The notes: generated by a model from the sequence alone, not told the origin. Positions 17,537-26,546 are shown, numbered from the stretch's first letter. The stretch is DNA of 49,328 nucleotides from CAZOVK01 sp964583165 (GCA_964583165.1 CAZOVK010000008.1:1-49328); one strand, 5' to 3'. Program-made: numbers and translations.

Positions 17537-19405
17537 ATGCCCAACAACAACCTTGCGCTACGGCAGATTTATGAGGCAGACGCGGGCGTGTTTAAGCGTT
17601 TTAGGCAACTTGTTGCGTTACGCGACGACTGTGTGAAGAAAGCGCTGGACGTGCTGTTTTTTGCGATGAATTTGAATGTCAAAAGCGCTTATTCAGATGC
17701 TGTAAGACCGTTTCTCGATATGGGGACAGACGCATTCGCCGTGCTCATGAAGTTGAATAAGATGTATGGCGATATAATGAAGCTGGAGCCGGCATTCAAA
17801 GGCGCGATACTGTCGAAGCATTTGACGGGTCTGCTTGAAAATATATTCAGCATAATCGGTTCGCGCCGCCGCAGTATGGAATTACGCGCGCCTTTTTTGC
17901 CAGACACCGAAAGCCCCATACAGTCTGAGGGTCACGAAATCATCGAACGCTACCAGAGGTCGCTGAACAACAACATGCAGATGCTCGCGAAGCGTTTTAT
18001 ATATAACTATTTTGTCAGCGGCAACGACAGTTTCAATTTGAGTATTCAAGGGCTTGTCGGTGACGCGCTGGATAGCAGTTTCGGTCTTGTCTATAAGGCA
18101 TATGCGGAGAGCGTTTATTTCTGTGTAATGAACTTTTCTGATTTGTCGAAGCGAAAGCTACTCGGTTATTATTCGCGGGCTTTGGCTGAAGAGAAGCGGC
18201 TTATTGACACGACTATTGCCGAGAAGATAGCGCAATTGACACGCGAGGCTGAACATGCGTTTATTTTGTCGGATTATAAGAAGCAGTTGCAGAATTTGAT
18301 TGAACTGCTGAATACCGCGAGTGATACACTGAATACCGAGTGTAACCATTTGTTGACGACTTTGCCGAATCAAGAACGCGGTCAGCATTACTATGAAAGT
18401 GCGATAATGCCAGAGACTGCTTTGCGAACCATGCTTGAAAAGGCAGTGGTTGAGTACGCGGGCGGGTCTACATCCGGGCTTCCGGGTATGATTGAAGACT
18501 ATAATGTGGTTTTGAAGTCTTCACAGAATGCGATTGATGCGTATATAAAGGAACGTTTGCGCTTCTCGCTTGCTGTTGACCAATACCGTTTGGAGCAGGA
18601 CGCACTTTATGAGTTGAACCGCCAAGCACGTATGTTCACGGGCGTGGCTGAAAGTATGATGGCGGCTTTTGCGCGCATTACGACTTTCTACGACAATCAC
18701 GCAGCTATGTTTGAGGATAGCAGTCAGTTTGAGATAATCAAGGGCGTTTCGGAGTCAATCAGCATTAAGAACGAGAGCATCAAAGAAAACCTCGACATGT
18801 TTATGGAAGAAACCCAGCCCATAATCGCGGCATTGTCTGAATCAGACGCGGAAGTGCCCGAAGATATTATTGAAAGCCTATTCGCGACTGTTCGCGAAAG
18901 GATTTACAATACGTTGAGCCAGACAGCGACAGATGACAGACGACAATTGGCTGTTATACGTAAAACATTTGCGGAGATATTGTCCGCTGATACGACCAAG
19001 GATAAGCTAGAAGCCCTAGAAAAACGCCGACAACACCTTGTCAGCGGTATGCGCAAGAAGACGGAGAACTTTTTGCGTGACAGCTTACTGTTTGAGGTAA
19101 GCACTTTTGAGGAAATCAACCACTATTCCGTATCGCGCTTGTTAGAGTCAGAAGACGAACACGTGTTAGAGTTCGCGCGGCTCAACCAAGAATGCCTTGC
19201 CGAAGTGGATAATATATTGACAGCTTCTGATATTGAGCCGATTCGCCCGAAACCGTTTGACGCGTTCAACGGTCGCGAGCACGAGGTTCTCATGGCAGAA
19301 AAGCAAGAGGGTTTCAAAAAGGGTCAGATTATCAAGCTCATGAATTCGGGCTATCGTTATGGTGAAAGCATTCTAATCCGCGCTAATGTAATTGCGGCGA
19401 AGTAG
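17537..19405 (+). CDS. Large helical protein of the Hsp70 cluster
   Basis: Unrecognised 622-aa protein, predicted almost wholly alpha-helical and cytosolic, with long charged helices and several coiled-coil-prone stretches. It has no membrane segment, J domain (no HPD) or GrpE signature. The C-terminus contains a basic FKKGQIIKLMNSGYRYGES segment. Such proteins beside Hsp70 genes in clostridia may correspond to the DUF5716 type, recalled from memory and unchecked. It may serve as scaffold or exchange factor for the Hsp70 proteins. ATG 17537 is preferred because GGAG lies 9 nt upstream; an in-frame TTG at 17522 would overlap that site. It is 13 bp before Hsp70-B. Confidence 0.6.
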   Translation: MPNNNLALRQIYEADAGVFKRFRQLVALRDDCVKKALDVLFFAMNLNVKSAYSDAVRPFLDMGTDAFAVLMKLNKMYGDIMKLEPAFKGAILSKHLTGLLENIFSIIGSRRRSMELRAPFLPDTESPIQSEGHEIIERYQRSLNNNMQMLAKRFIYNYFVSGNDSFNLSIQGLVGDALDSSFGLVYKAYAESVYFCVMNFSDLSKRKLLGYYSRALAEEKRLIDTTIAEKIAQLTREAEHAFILSDYKKQLQNLIELLNTASDTLNTECNHLLTTLPNQERGQHYYESAIMPETALRTMLEKAVVEYAGGSTSGLPGMIEDYNVVLKSSQNAIDAYIKERLRFSLAVDQYRLEQDALYELNRQARMFTGVAESMMAAFARITTFYDNHAAMFEDSSQFEIIKGVSESISIKNESIKENLDMFMEETQPIIAALSESDAEVPEDIIESLFATVRERIYNTLSQTATDDRRQLAVIRKTFAEILSADTTKDKLEALEKRRQHLVSGMRKKTENFLRDSLLFEVSTFEEINHYSVSRLLESEDEHVLEFARLNQECLAEVDNILTASDIEPIRPKPFDAFNGREHEVLMAEKQEGFKKGQIIKLMNSGYRYGESILIRANVIAAK

Positions 19406-19418
19406 GCGGCGGTGAAAA

Positions 19419-20999
19419 ATGAGTTGGCGCAGGTTTAAGGATTTATTCAACAGGGTTGCCCCCGATGAAACACACTTCATTTTGGGCGTAGATATTGGCA
19501 ACAACTCAAGCTGTATCGCGCAGTTTGATAACGTGCGCCGACAGCCCGATTTGATTGACCTTTCGGGCGGTTATGGGAAGCCCACAGTGCCGACCATGCT
19601 TCAATATGACAGCGAAACCAAGGAATGGATTATCGGCGAATATGCCGCCATCAGCCAGAGTAATCGCTCGGTCATAATAACGGACTGTGTGAAGCGGCTC
19701 GGCACGGGCATGTACTACGAGATAGAGGGGAAGATGCTTTCAACAGCCAATGTGCTTGCGATTTTCTTGCGCGAACTCATTGGGTTTTGTAAGAATATCA
19801 ACCCCAAGGCCGAAATTGCGGCGATTTGTGCGGGTATTGAGGTATTAGTCAGCGAAGAAGCGCGGGAGGAACTCACGAAAGCGTTTCGTGAAGCGGGTTT
19901 CGAAAAAAGTGTCATCTTCGCGTCTGACCGCGAATGTATTCTGAAATTCTTCTATAATAAGTTGGACGAGCCCGACTTACCGCATAAGGCGGTAATACTC
20001 GACTATGGATATACAACCATTACGGGCGGCGTGTATGAGATAAGTAATATAGAAAACCAATTTGGCGCGGACAAGCTAAACGCGGAGTGTTTGAGCTTTT
20101 TATATGAAGAGGAAATAGCCGCCAAACTACTTGACGAACGTGTGTTCGCGCTACTGACGCGTCTGTATTGTCAGAATCAGCGCAAAGAACCTGATGCACT
20201 AACGCAGGAGAACAAAAACGCGATACGACAATTCGCGCTTCAACATAAGGACTTATTGTTTGGGCAAGGGATTAGCGCAAAGCCTGTCAAGCTTTATTAC
20301 AACTTTGTTTACCCGCCTTTCGCCGCGACAATCACGAAGCAAGACGTTGACAATGTAATCAATGGTTTCGGGGAAAAGCTATTTGTGTTCTTGTCTGATG
20401 TGTTGGGCAAGGCAACACCCAAACTTAAACCCGAGGAGATACGGTATGTAATTCTCACGGGCGGCGGTTTTGAGATGTTTTGGGCGCGTGAGATTGTCGA
20501 GCGCATGTTCCCACATTCAGAGATTGTGAGCATACCGAATGCGAAAAGCCTTATCGCGCAAGGCGCGGCGTTACTCGCGGCGGACAAGTTGGGGCTTCAA
20601 GGTTCGTTGCCCGTCATGGTTAAAGACTTGCCCCGCGTGAAAACAGATATAGGCGTTATGGCGCAAGACAGCGGGCGCGAACGTTTCATACCGATTCTGG
20701 AGCGCAACCTGTTCTGGTGGCAATCGAATAGCTCAAAGGTGTTCGTTTTCACAGACGAGGTAACAAACCCCGTCACAATAGAATTGTTCACGCGCAACGA
20801 GTTTGGCGAGGTTCAGCCGTTAAGACGACTTACACTGCCGAACATGCCTAAGCGCCCGAGGGGCGTCACAAAACTAAAACTATCACTGGAATTTATCTCA
20901 CAACGCGTACTTTCCGTAAAAATCAATGACTTAGGCTTCGGCGAGATGTTCCCGCCGACAGACTATTCACAAAAATATACTATAGAGGTGACGGCATAG
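19419..20999 (+). CDS. Hsp70-family protein B with degenerate ATPase motifs
   Basis: A 526-aa Hsp70/actin-fold protein. Order and spacing of motifs follow Hsp70, but key residues are changed: phosphate-1 reads GVDIGNNSS (23-31) instead of GIDLGTTNS; phosphate-2 reads LDYGYTTIT (about 194-202) instead of DFGGGTFD; the NEPTAA-type glutamate region reads SDRECI. The adenosine side is partly kept (ILTGGGFE, about 345). ATP hydrolysis is therefore doubtful; it may be a pseudo-chaperone or regulatory subunit. Its first 22 residues (starting MSWRRF) and its C-terminal part (LPNMPKRPRG, NDLGFGEMFPP) match Hsp70-C in layout, indicating duplication followed by decay. Start ATG 19419 follows a GGCGGTG site. 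Confidence 0.85.
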   Translation: MSWRRFKDLFNRVAPDETHFILGVDIGNNSSCIAQFDNVRRQPDLIDLSGGYGKPTVPTMLQYDSETKEWIIGEYAAISQSNRSVIITDCVKRLGTGMYYEIEGKMLSTANVLAIFLRELIGFCKNINPKAEIAAICAGIEVLVSEEAREELTKAFREAGFEKSVIFASDRECILKFFYNKLDEPDLPHKAVILDYGYTTITGGVYEISNIENQFGADKLNAECLSFLYEEEIAAKLLDERVFALLTRLYCQNQRKEPDALTQENKNAIRQFALQHKDLLFGQGISAKPVKLYYNFVYPPFAATITKQDVDNVINGFGEKLFVFLSDVLGKATPKLKPEEIRYVILTGGGFEMFWAREIVERMFPHSEIVSIPNAKSLIAQGAALLAADKLGLQGSLPVMVKDLPRVKTDIGVMAQDSGRERFIPILERNLFWWQSNSSKVFVFTDEVTNPVTIELFTRNEFGEVQPLRRLTLPNMPKRPRGVTKLKLSLEFISQRVLSVKINDLGFGEMFPPTDYSQKYTIEVTA

Positions 21000-21027
21000 C
21001 CGCGCCTACCGATTGGGGTTGTTTCTT

Positions 21028-22677
21028 TTGAGCTGGGAGGACTACAGAAAACGCATAGAGGAGGCGGGTCTGCCCGAAGACTGGTATGTTCTGGGCATCG
21101 ACCTAGGCACGACGAACTCCGTTATCAGCTATTGGGATAACTCGTCGAAAAAGCCCGTGCCCATAGATATGTCAAACGGTTTCGGGCGCGTGCCGTTGCC
21201 GAGCGTCGTTCAATATCGAAAGGATGACGGCGATGAGGGCGAATGGGTCATCGGCGAGGAGGCCTACCGCTCGATAGAGATTTACCCCGAAACGACGATA
21301 CGTTCAATAAAGCGCAAGATGGGCACGAATGAGAAGGTGCATTTGGACGGTAAGGACTACTTGCCCGAGGAGATAAGCGCCAAGATTCTTGAATCGCTTG
21401 TCGCGCATTGTCAGAGTATTAACCCGAAAGCAGAGATTGCGGGGCTTGTCGTGAGTGTGCCGTATGACTTTGATGATGCGGCGAGAAAGGCGACTGTCCG
21501 CGCGATTGAAATGGCTGGTTTAGCTGACAAGTTGATTTGTCTGATTGAGGAACCTAAGGCAGCGACATTGGCGTATAACTTCCGTCATACAATGAACTTT
21601 GGCGAGAAGATTATGGTATTCGACTTCGGCGGGGGTACGCTCGACATTACGCTGTTCCATGTTGCCGCGAAGGAAGACGCCAGTATTAAGTTGCAGGTTA
21701 TTTCAGAGGGCGGCGAGGCTTACCACGGCGGCGACAATGTGGATGAAACACTTGCGGATAAGTGCTTCGAGTATATCAAGGCGAAAACGGGTCAAAACAG
21801 GGAAGATATAGCGATAGAGAACCAAGTGGGTGTTACGGTTCTGGCGCGTGAGGTCAAGGAGCGTTTATCAGGGCTGAAAAACTTCCGCATACCGTTCACG
21901 TTCTGTATACCACCGTTTGTTGAAACAATGACGCGCGAAAACTTTGAAACGCTCATTGAGGGGTTCATAGAGAAAACGAAAAAGCTCGTGCTTCGCGCTA
22001 TGCGTGACGCGTATACGGGGCCTGTGTCACCCGATGAAATCGGGCGCGTGCTTCTGGACGGCGGCTCATCACAAATGCCGTGGGTACGCGATATGCTCAT
22101 GGGGATTTTTGGGGATGAGAATAAAATCTATTCATCTGACCGCCCCGCGCTTGACATCTCAATCGGCGCGACATACTATGCGGCTATGAAGATGGGCTTA
22201 CTCGCTCACCCCGATATGGAAACGGAGAAATTCTCTGTTGAGTTTGAAGTTACTATCCCGCATGATATAGGGTTTGAGATACAAAACGGCGCGAAGAAAT
22301 CGTTTTTTGCTATGATTCGTCGCGGCACACCCTATGCAGTGGCGAAAAAAAGTCAGAATTTCACGCTCTCGGGTGACTCAGAAGAGGATATGACCACATT
22401 CGGGCTGAAAATCTTAGAGCGTATTCATAAAGATGATAAACTGGAACAATGTAAACTCATTGGCGAGGTTCAGATTGTGGGCTTGCCGAATCGCCCCAGC
22501 GGAAAGACGAGATTAAAAATTACGCTGACGGCGGAGGAAGAGGGCGGTTTAATCAAGGGTAATGTCACTGACTTAGGTTGCCCCGAAGACTACCCACCCA
22601 GCGGATTCAGTGAGAATTTCTCACCCGAACGCTTCACAAAGACGATAACCGACGCCACAGGCGCAAAGGGGGAATAA
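21028..22677 (+). CDS. Hsp70-family chaperone C
   Basis: A 549-aa Hsp70 protein with intact GIDLGTTNS (23-31), SIKRKMG, IEEPKAATLAY and DFGGGTLD (about 199-206). The adenosine motif is LLDGGSS (about 342), with Asp where Val-Gly is usual. Beyond the nucleotide domain is a beta-rich region with GLPNRPSGKTRLKITL and TDLGCPEDYPPSGF, but no lid. TTG 21028 is chosen over TTG 21013 because GGGG lies 9 nt upstream and because the resulting SWEDYRKR lead has the same 22-residue length as SWRRFKDL in Hsp70-B. It lies 28 bp after B and 1 bp before Hsp70-D. It probably works as the active partner of B. Confidence 0.88.
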   Translation: MSWEDYRKRIEEAGLPEDWYVLGIDLGTTNSVISYWDNSSKKPVPIDMSNGFGRVPLPSVVQYRKDDGDEGEWVIGEEAYRSIEIYPETTIRSIKRKMGTNEKVHLDGKDYLPEEISAKILESLVAHCQSINPKAEIAGLVVSVPYDFDDAARKATVRAIEMAGLADKLICLIEEPKAATLAYNFRHTMNFGEKIMVFDFGGGTLDITLFHVAAKEDASIKLQVISEGGEAYHGGDNVDETLADKCFEYIKAKTGQNREDIAIENQVGVTVLAREVKERLSGLKNFRIPFTFCIPPFVETMTRENFETLIEGFIEKTKKLVLRAMRDAYTGPVSPDEIGRVLLDGGSSQMPWVRDMLMGIFGDENKIYSSDRPALDISIGATYYAAMKMGLLAHPDMETEKFSVEFEVTIPHDIGFEIQNGAKKSFFAMIRRGTPYAVAKKSQNFTLSGDSEEDMTTFGLKILERIHKDDKLEQCKLIGEVQIVGLPNRPSGKTRLKITLTAEEEGGLIKGNVTDLGCPEDYPPSGFSENFSPERFTKTITDATGAKGE

Positions 22678-22678
22678 T

Positions 22679-24751
22679 ATGAGCTATTTGGGTATTGACT
22701 TAGGAACCACTAACTCTGTTGCAATTATATACCGTGACGCAAAGGATTCGCTCGAAGTTGTTCGCATAGACGGCACTGACGAGATTCTGCCTTCAGTCGT
22801 AAGTTACTCGGCCGAAGAGGGCTTCATTGTCGGCGCGGAGGCCAAGGCTGGCGCGATTATCTATCCCGAAGCCACGGTTATGAGCGTGAAAAGGCTCATG
22901 GGGCAGAGTGAACCCATTGTAATTGGTTCAATGGAGAAACTGCCCGAAGAAATCAGCGCGGAGATATTGAAGAAACTTAAAAAAGCCGCCGAAGAACAGG
23001 CGGGCGAGCGCTTTGACGAGGTTGTTATTACGCACCCAGCGTACTTTAATGACCGTCAGATTTATGCGACACAGCAGGCAGGTTTATTAGCGGGCTTCAA
23101 GAATGTGTTCTTGTTGAGCGAACCACTTGCGGCGGCGATTGAGTATGGCTTTAAGCAGGGTTATGCCCAGACGCTAATGGTCTATGACCTGGGTGGCGGC
23201 ACGTTTGACGCTTGCGTTCTGAAAGTGTCAAAGGACGAGAACGAGCAGGAGATTTTCCAGGAGTTGTCAGACGTTGGCGATATGAACCTCGGCGGCGACG
23301 ACTTTGATGCGGAGATTATCCGCATGATGAAGGAGCGTTTCCGCGCTGATTCGGGTATTGAGATTGACGAGTTGGATATGGCGAGTCGCAGACGCGTCAT
23401 CCAGAAGCTCAAAGCCGAAGCAGAATCTACGAAACACAAACTATCTAACACAAATAAAGCATCTATCAGAATAAACCCACTCTTGATTCACGAGGGTGTA
23501 CCTAAGAATCTGACGCTTGAACTCTCGCGTGATGAATTTGAGGCCATGATACGTAAGTATGTTGACCGTAGCCGCGAGATTGTTGAAGAAGCGCTCAAAC
23601 GCTCAGGCAAGGCGGCTGATGAGATTTCAAAGGTTATACTGGTCGGCGGTTCGACGCTCATACCGATGGTCAAGCGCATGGTCGCGGGTTTCATCAAAGA
23701 ACCCTACCGCGCGACAGACCCCGCGAAGAGTGTCGCTATGGGCGCGGCTATATACAACTATCTGATGCACTTACCCACAAGTAATGTCAAGGTTGGGCAG
23801 ATTACACGTCAGATTTTCGGCACAGAAGCCATTGTCAATGTGGCGACAAAAGAAAAGGGCTTAATCCCGATTATCCCAATGGGTACGCCGATACCCGCGC
23901 GTATCTCTGACTCGAATTTCGCGAGTATGTCGGGCGCGCATGGCGTCAATGTTGACGTTTATCAGTGGGAAAGCGGCGCAGAAGCCGACCGCAAGTATAT
24001 CGGTTCGGTTATGCTGAGTGGGCTGACGGGCACGACACAGATTGAAATAACTTACGCGATTGACGAAAACAACCTGTTTGAGGTCTACGTCAAGGACTTG
24101 TCAACAGGGCGTGTTGAACGCGCTGATTTCGACAGAACCAAGACAAGTGCGCCGCCGTCACGCCCCGCGACGCTGGAGAGCGTAAACATTGTGTTTATAA
24201 TCGACACAACAGGTAGTATGGACACGTATATCAACGGTGTTAAAGACAGAGCGATTGAGTTCTCGGAGATTCTTAAATCAAAGGGCGCGGGCTTCAAGCT
24301 TGGGCTGATTGGCTTTGGCGATTTGCTGGAGAAGGAGAAGCCGAGTATCTACAACTTCACAGAGGACGTGTCGAAATTCCAGCGTCAGGTTAAGAATATC
24401 CCGCGGACTTATGGTGGCGATATTCCTGAGTCTTCTCTTGACGCGCTCGAAACGGGTGTCGCGCTTCTTGAATCTAGCAAAGCTGATGGTTTCACGAAAA
24501 ACATTTTTATACTCATCACAGACGCACCGCCACATGTGCCTACAGTCAGCGGGCGACAGGTTTCTGACATCTGTGAGCTTTTGAAATCGCGTGGTATAAC
24601 AACTTATGTCGTCGCGAAGAAAGACAAGATGAGTATCGAGTGTTACGACCCGATTACGCAACCTGATGGCAAGTATTATGACTTGCGTGATAAATTCTAC
24701 GATATTCTCGACAATATCGCTATGAGTATTGCTGAACTGATTCGTCTATAA
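22679..24751 (+). CDS. Hsp70-family chaperone D fused to a vWA domain
   Basis: A 690-aa fusion. Residues 1-370 are an intact Hsp70 nucleotide domain (GIDLGTTNS, VKRLMG, SEPLAAAIEY, YDLGGGTFD, LVGGST). Residues about 380-490 form a beta-type substrate-binding domain (GTPIPARIS, VDVYQWESG, IEITYAIDENNLFEV). Residues about 502-690 are a von Willebrand A domain with a complete metal-binding site: DTTGS (509-513), a GGDIPE loop and ITDAPP with Asp615. vWA domains bind proteins through a metal ion and often recruit clients to ATPases. Here the lid of the Hsp70 has in effect been replaced by vWA. GGGGGA precedes the ATG, 1 bp after Hsp70-C. Confidence 0.92.
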   Translation: MSYLGIDLGTTNSVAIIYRDAKDSLEVVRIDGTDEILPSVVSYSAEEGFIVGAEAKAGAIIYPEATVMSVKRLMGQSEPIVIGSMEKLPEEISAEILKKLKKAAEEQAGERFDEVVITHPAYFNDRQIYATQQAGLLAGFKNVFLLSEPLAAAIEYGFKQGYAQTLMVYDLGGGTFDACVLKVSKDENEQEIFQELSDVGDMNLGGDDFDAEIIRMMKERFRADSGIEIDELDMASRRRVIQKLKAEAESTKHKLSNTNKASIRINPLLIHEGVPKNLTLELSRDEFEAMIRKYVDRSREIVEEALKRSGKAADEISKVILVGGSTLIPMVKRMVAGFIKEPYRATDPAKSVAMGAAIYNYLMHLPTSNVKVGQITRQIFGTEAIVNVATKEKGLIPIIPMGTPIPARISDSNFASMSGAHGVNVDVYQWESGAEADRKYIGSVMLSGLTGTTQIEITYAIDENNLFEVYVKDLSTGRVERADFDRTKTSAPPSRPATLESVNIVFIIDTTGSMDTYINGVKDRAIEFSEILKSKGAGFKLGLIGFGDLLEKEKPSIYNFTEDVSKFQRQVKNIPRTYGGDIPESSLDALETGVALLESSKADGFTKNIFILITDAPPHVPTVSGRQVSDICELLKSRGITTYVVAKKDKMSIECYDPITQPDGKYYDLRDKFYDILDNIAMSIAELIRL

Positions 24752-24763
24752 ACTGGTGTGAAT

Positions 24764-25918
24764 ATGACCAACCTTTCACTTGCGGCCACGCAAAAGGAAG
24801 TTAAACAGCCGTTTTGCTTCACGGTTACGCGTATCAACGTGTATTCCCTGGAGGAAGCCGCGTACCATTGTTATAGTTATTACAGCGAATCTGCCGACGA
24901 TTTCTTGGGTGACACCTTCCTTGAATGGGTCAAGGATACGCTCGAATTGCCGTTTATAGCCTCCAAACTGCGAAAGTTGCGGGGGCTTTCGGCTTTTTCT
25001 GATAGGCTCATTGGTTTTATTAAGCTTTGCGGTTGTAGCCATTATGGGCTTGACACGTTGCGCCATAGTGTCGCGAATTGGGAACAACGCAAGGATTGGG
25101 AGAAACTCAAAGAACGCGCTGATTTCCTATACAATCACGGCGAATACGAGGCCGCGCTCAAAGCTTACCGCGTTGCGGCCGAACAAACCGATGAAGCAAG
25201 GGTTTGGAACAATCTGGGTTTGTGTCTTATGAAGCTACGCCGCGCGAAGGAAGCGGCTGTGGCTTTTCAGAGCGCGTCAAAATGCGCCGAGTCAGCGTAT
25301 CAATGTACGATTAAGCTGAATCTTGCCGAGGCTTACATAAACGCAGGCAGTACAGAGTTAGCGGACGCGCTGATTACCAAGATAATCGAGGACTATGGCG
25401 CGACGGCCGAAACATGTTATTTGCGTGGCTGTTTAGAGATTTCGCGCGGTCATGCGTTGAGCGCGGCGACATTTTTTGAAACGGCTATCAGCGTTAGCGA
25501 CAAGCCGTTGTTTAGGTACGCAACGGCTGATTGTTATGTGAAGCTACGATATTACGACAAAGCGTTGGCGGTACTTGAACTTATAGAGAACAAGGACAAG
25601 CAGTTTTTGATTGCGCAATCGCGAATTTACGCTGCGGCGGAAAACCTAACGGCGGCCATACGTTGTATGGAGCGCGCGCTCTTGGCGTACTCAAATGATG
25701 TAGAGATTTGGCGACTTCTTGCTATGTACCATAGGCTGAACATCAATCTTGACAAGGCGTATTCAGCGATTGTGAAGGCCAAGCAAATCGCGCCCGATAA
25801 CCTGCTTGTGATGCTCGAAGCGGGGCGCATTCGTAAGGCGCAAGGCAAGGTCAAGGACTATCAAAACGCGCTACGGGATTTGTTGAAGCAACTACAAGAG
25901 AACTATTTTGACGCGTGA
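24764..25918 (+). CDS. TPR protein of the Hsp70 cluster
   Basis: A 384-aa cytosolic protein. Residues about 15-105 form a separate helical domain (VYSLEEAAYHCYSYYSE, FLEWVKDTLELP, ASKLRKLRG) that I have seen in clostridial TPR proteins near Hsp70 genes, though I know no name for it. From about 110 on there are about six TPR units, for example YNHGEYEAALKAYRVAAEQ, NNLGLCLMKLRRAKEAAVAF and ATADCYVKLRYYDKALAVLE. It probably docks an Hsp70 subunit or client. ATG 24764 is preferred, with GGTG upstream; GTG 24758 is possible. Its TGA is followed at once by the ribosome binding site of the flavoprotein gene. Confidence 0.75.
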   Translation: MTNLSLAATQKEVKQPFCFTVTRINVYSLEEAAYHCYSYYSESADDFLGDTFLEWVKDTLELPFIASKLRKLRGLSAFSDRLIGFIKLCGCSHYGLDTLRHSVANWEQRKDWEKLKERADFLYNHGEYEAALKAYRVAAEQTDEARVWNNLGLCLMKLRRAKEAAVAFQSASKCAESAYQCTIKLNLAEAYINAGSTELADALITKIIEDYGATAETCYLRGCLEISRGHALSAATFFETAISVSDKPLFRYATADCYVKLRYYDKALAVLELIENKDKQFLIAQSRIYAAAENLTAAIRCMERALLAYSNDVEIWRLLAMYHRLNINLDKAYSAIVKAKQIAPDNLLVMLEAGRIRKAQGKVKDYQNALRDLLKQLQENYFDA

Positions 25919-25932
25919 TGTATGGAGGTACA

Positions 25933-26520
25933 ATGAATATTAAGGTATTTATGTCAAGCCCGCGACTAGACGGCAACACCGCAGAGTTATGCAAACCATT
26001 TATTGATGAATTGCGAAATGCAGGCGCAAACGTCGAATATATCACACTCTCAGGCAAAAACATTGCCCCATGTCGTGCTTGTTACGCGTGTCAACATGTT
26101 TCGGGTACATATGGTTGCATACAACAAGATGACATGCTGTCAATCGTTCAAGAAATTATCAGTGCCGAAGTCATTGTGTTGGCAACACCTATCTACACAT
26201 GGTATTGTACGACTGAAATGAAAGCTATGCTTGACCGCCATTATGGACTTAACAAGTTTTACGGTAAGGCCAGCGGTTCTCTATGGGCGGGGAAGGGTGT
26301 CGCAATCATTGCCACTCATGGTTATGAGCGCGAATACGCCACTGAGCCATTTGAGATAGGCATTAAGCGGTTATGTGAACACTCAAAACTACAATACCTC
26401 GGCATGTATTCGGTTCGCGACGAAGACAACAAAGCCAGCTTTCAAACCGTTCAAGCTCAAGAAGGGGCGAAGGCGTTCGCGCGTATGATTCTGGATTTCA
26501 ACACAAATGACCGCCCGTAA
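25933..26520 (+). CDS. Iron-sulfur flavoprotein / NADPH-dependent FMN reductase
   Basis: A 195-aa flavodoxin-fold protein. The FMN phosphate loop is SSPRLDGNTAEL (8-19). A compact cluster motif has Cys47, Cys50, Cys53 and Cys62 (CRACYAC ... GC), as in archaeal and clostridial iron-sulfur flavoproteins carrying a 4Fe-4S cluster. TPIYTWYCTTEMKAMLDR is the usual flavin-binding strand-helix. It moves electrons between reduced nicotinamide or ferredoxin and unknown acceptors. ATG 25933 is preferred, 5 nt after GGAGGT; an upstream ATG at 25915 overlaps the TPR stop. It is the last gene of the long operon, but a functional tie to the Hsp70 proteins is not shown. Confidence 0.85.
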   Translation: MNIKVFMSSPRLDGNTAELCKPFIDELRNAGANVEYITLSGKNIAPCRACYACQHVSGTYGCIQQDDMLSIVQEIISAEVIVLATPIYTWYCTTEMKAMLDRHYGLNKFYGKASGSLWAGKGVAIIATHGYEREYATEPFEIGIKRLCEHSKLQYLGMYSVRDEDNKASFQTVQAQEGAKAFARMILDFNTNDRP

Positions 26521-26534
26521 GCGGTCATTTGTGT
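26501..26534. terminator. Perfect 14-bp inverted repeat at a convergent gene junction
   Basis: ACACAAATGACCGC (26501-26514) pairs with 26521-26534; the 6-nt loop holds the TAA stop of the flavoprotein gene. There is no long U-tract, but the symmetry and place between convergent genes suggest a two-way terminator ending the Hsp70 operon and asnS. Confidence 0.65.
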
Positions 26535-26546
26535 TATACTCTATAG

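Noticed and set aside
15795..24751. Considering one of the four Hsp70 genes to be housekeeping dnaK
   Set aside because: All lack the lid and C-terminal tail, lengths are 526-690 aa with other domains, and grpE, dnaJ and hrcA are absent.
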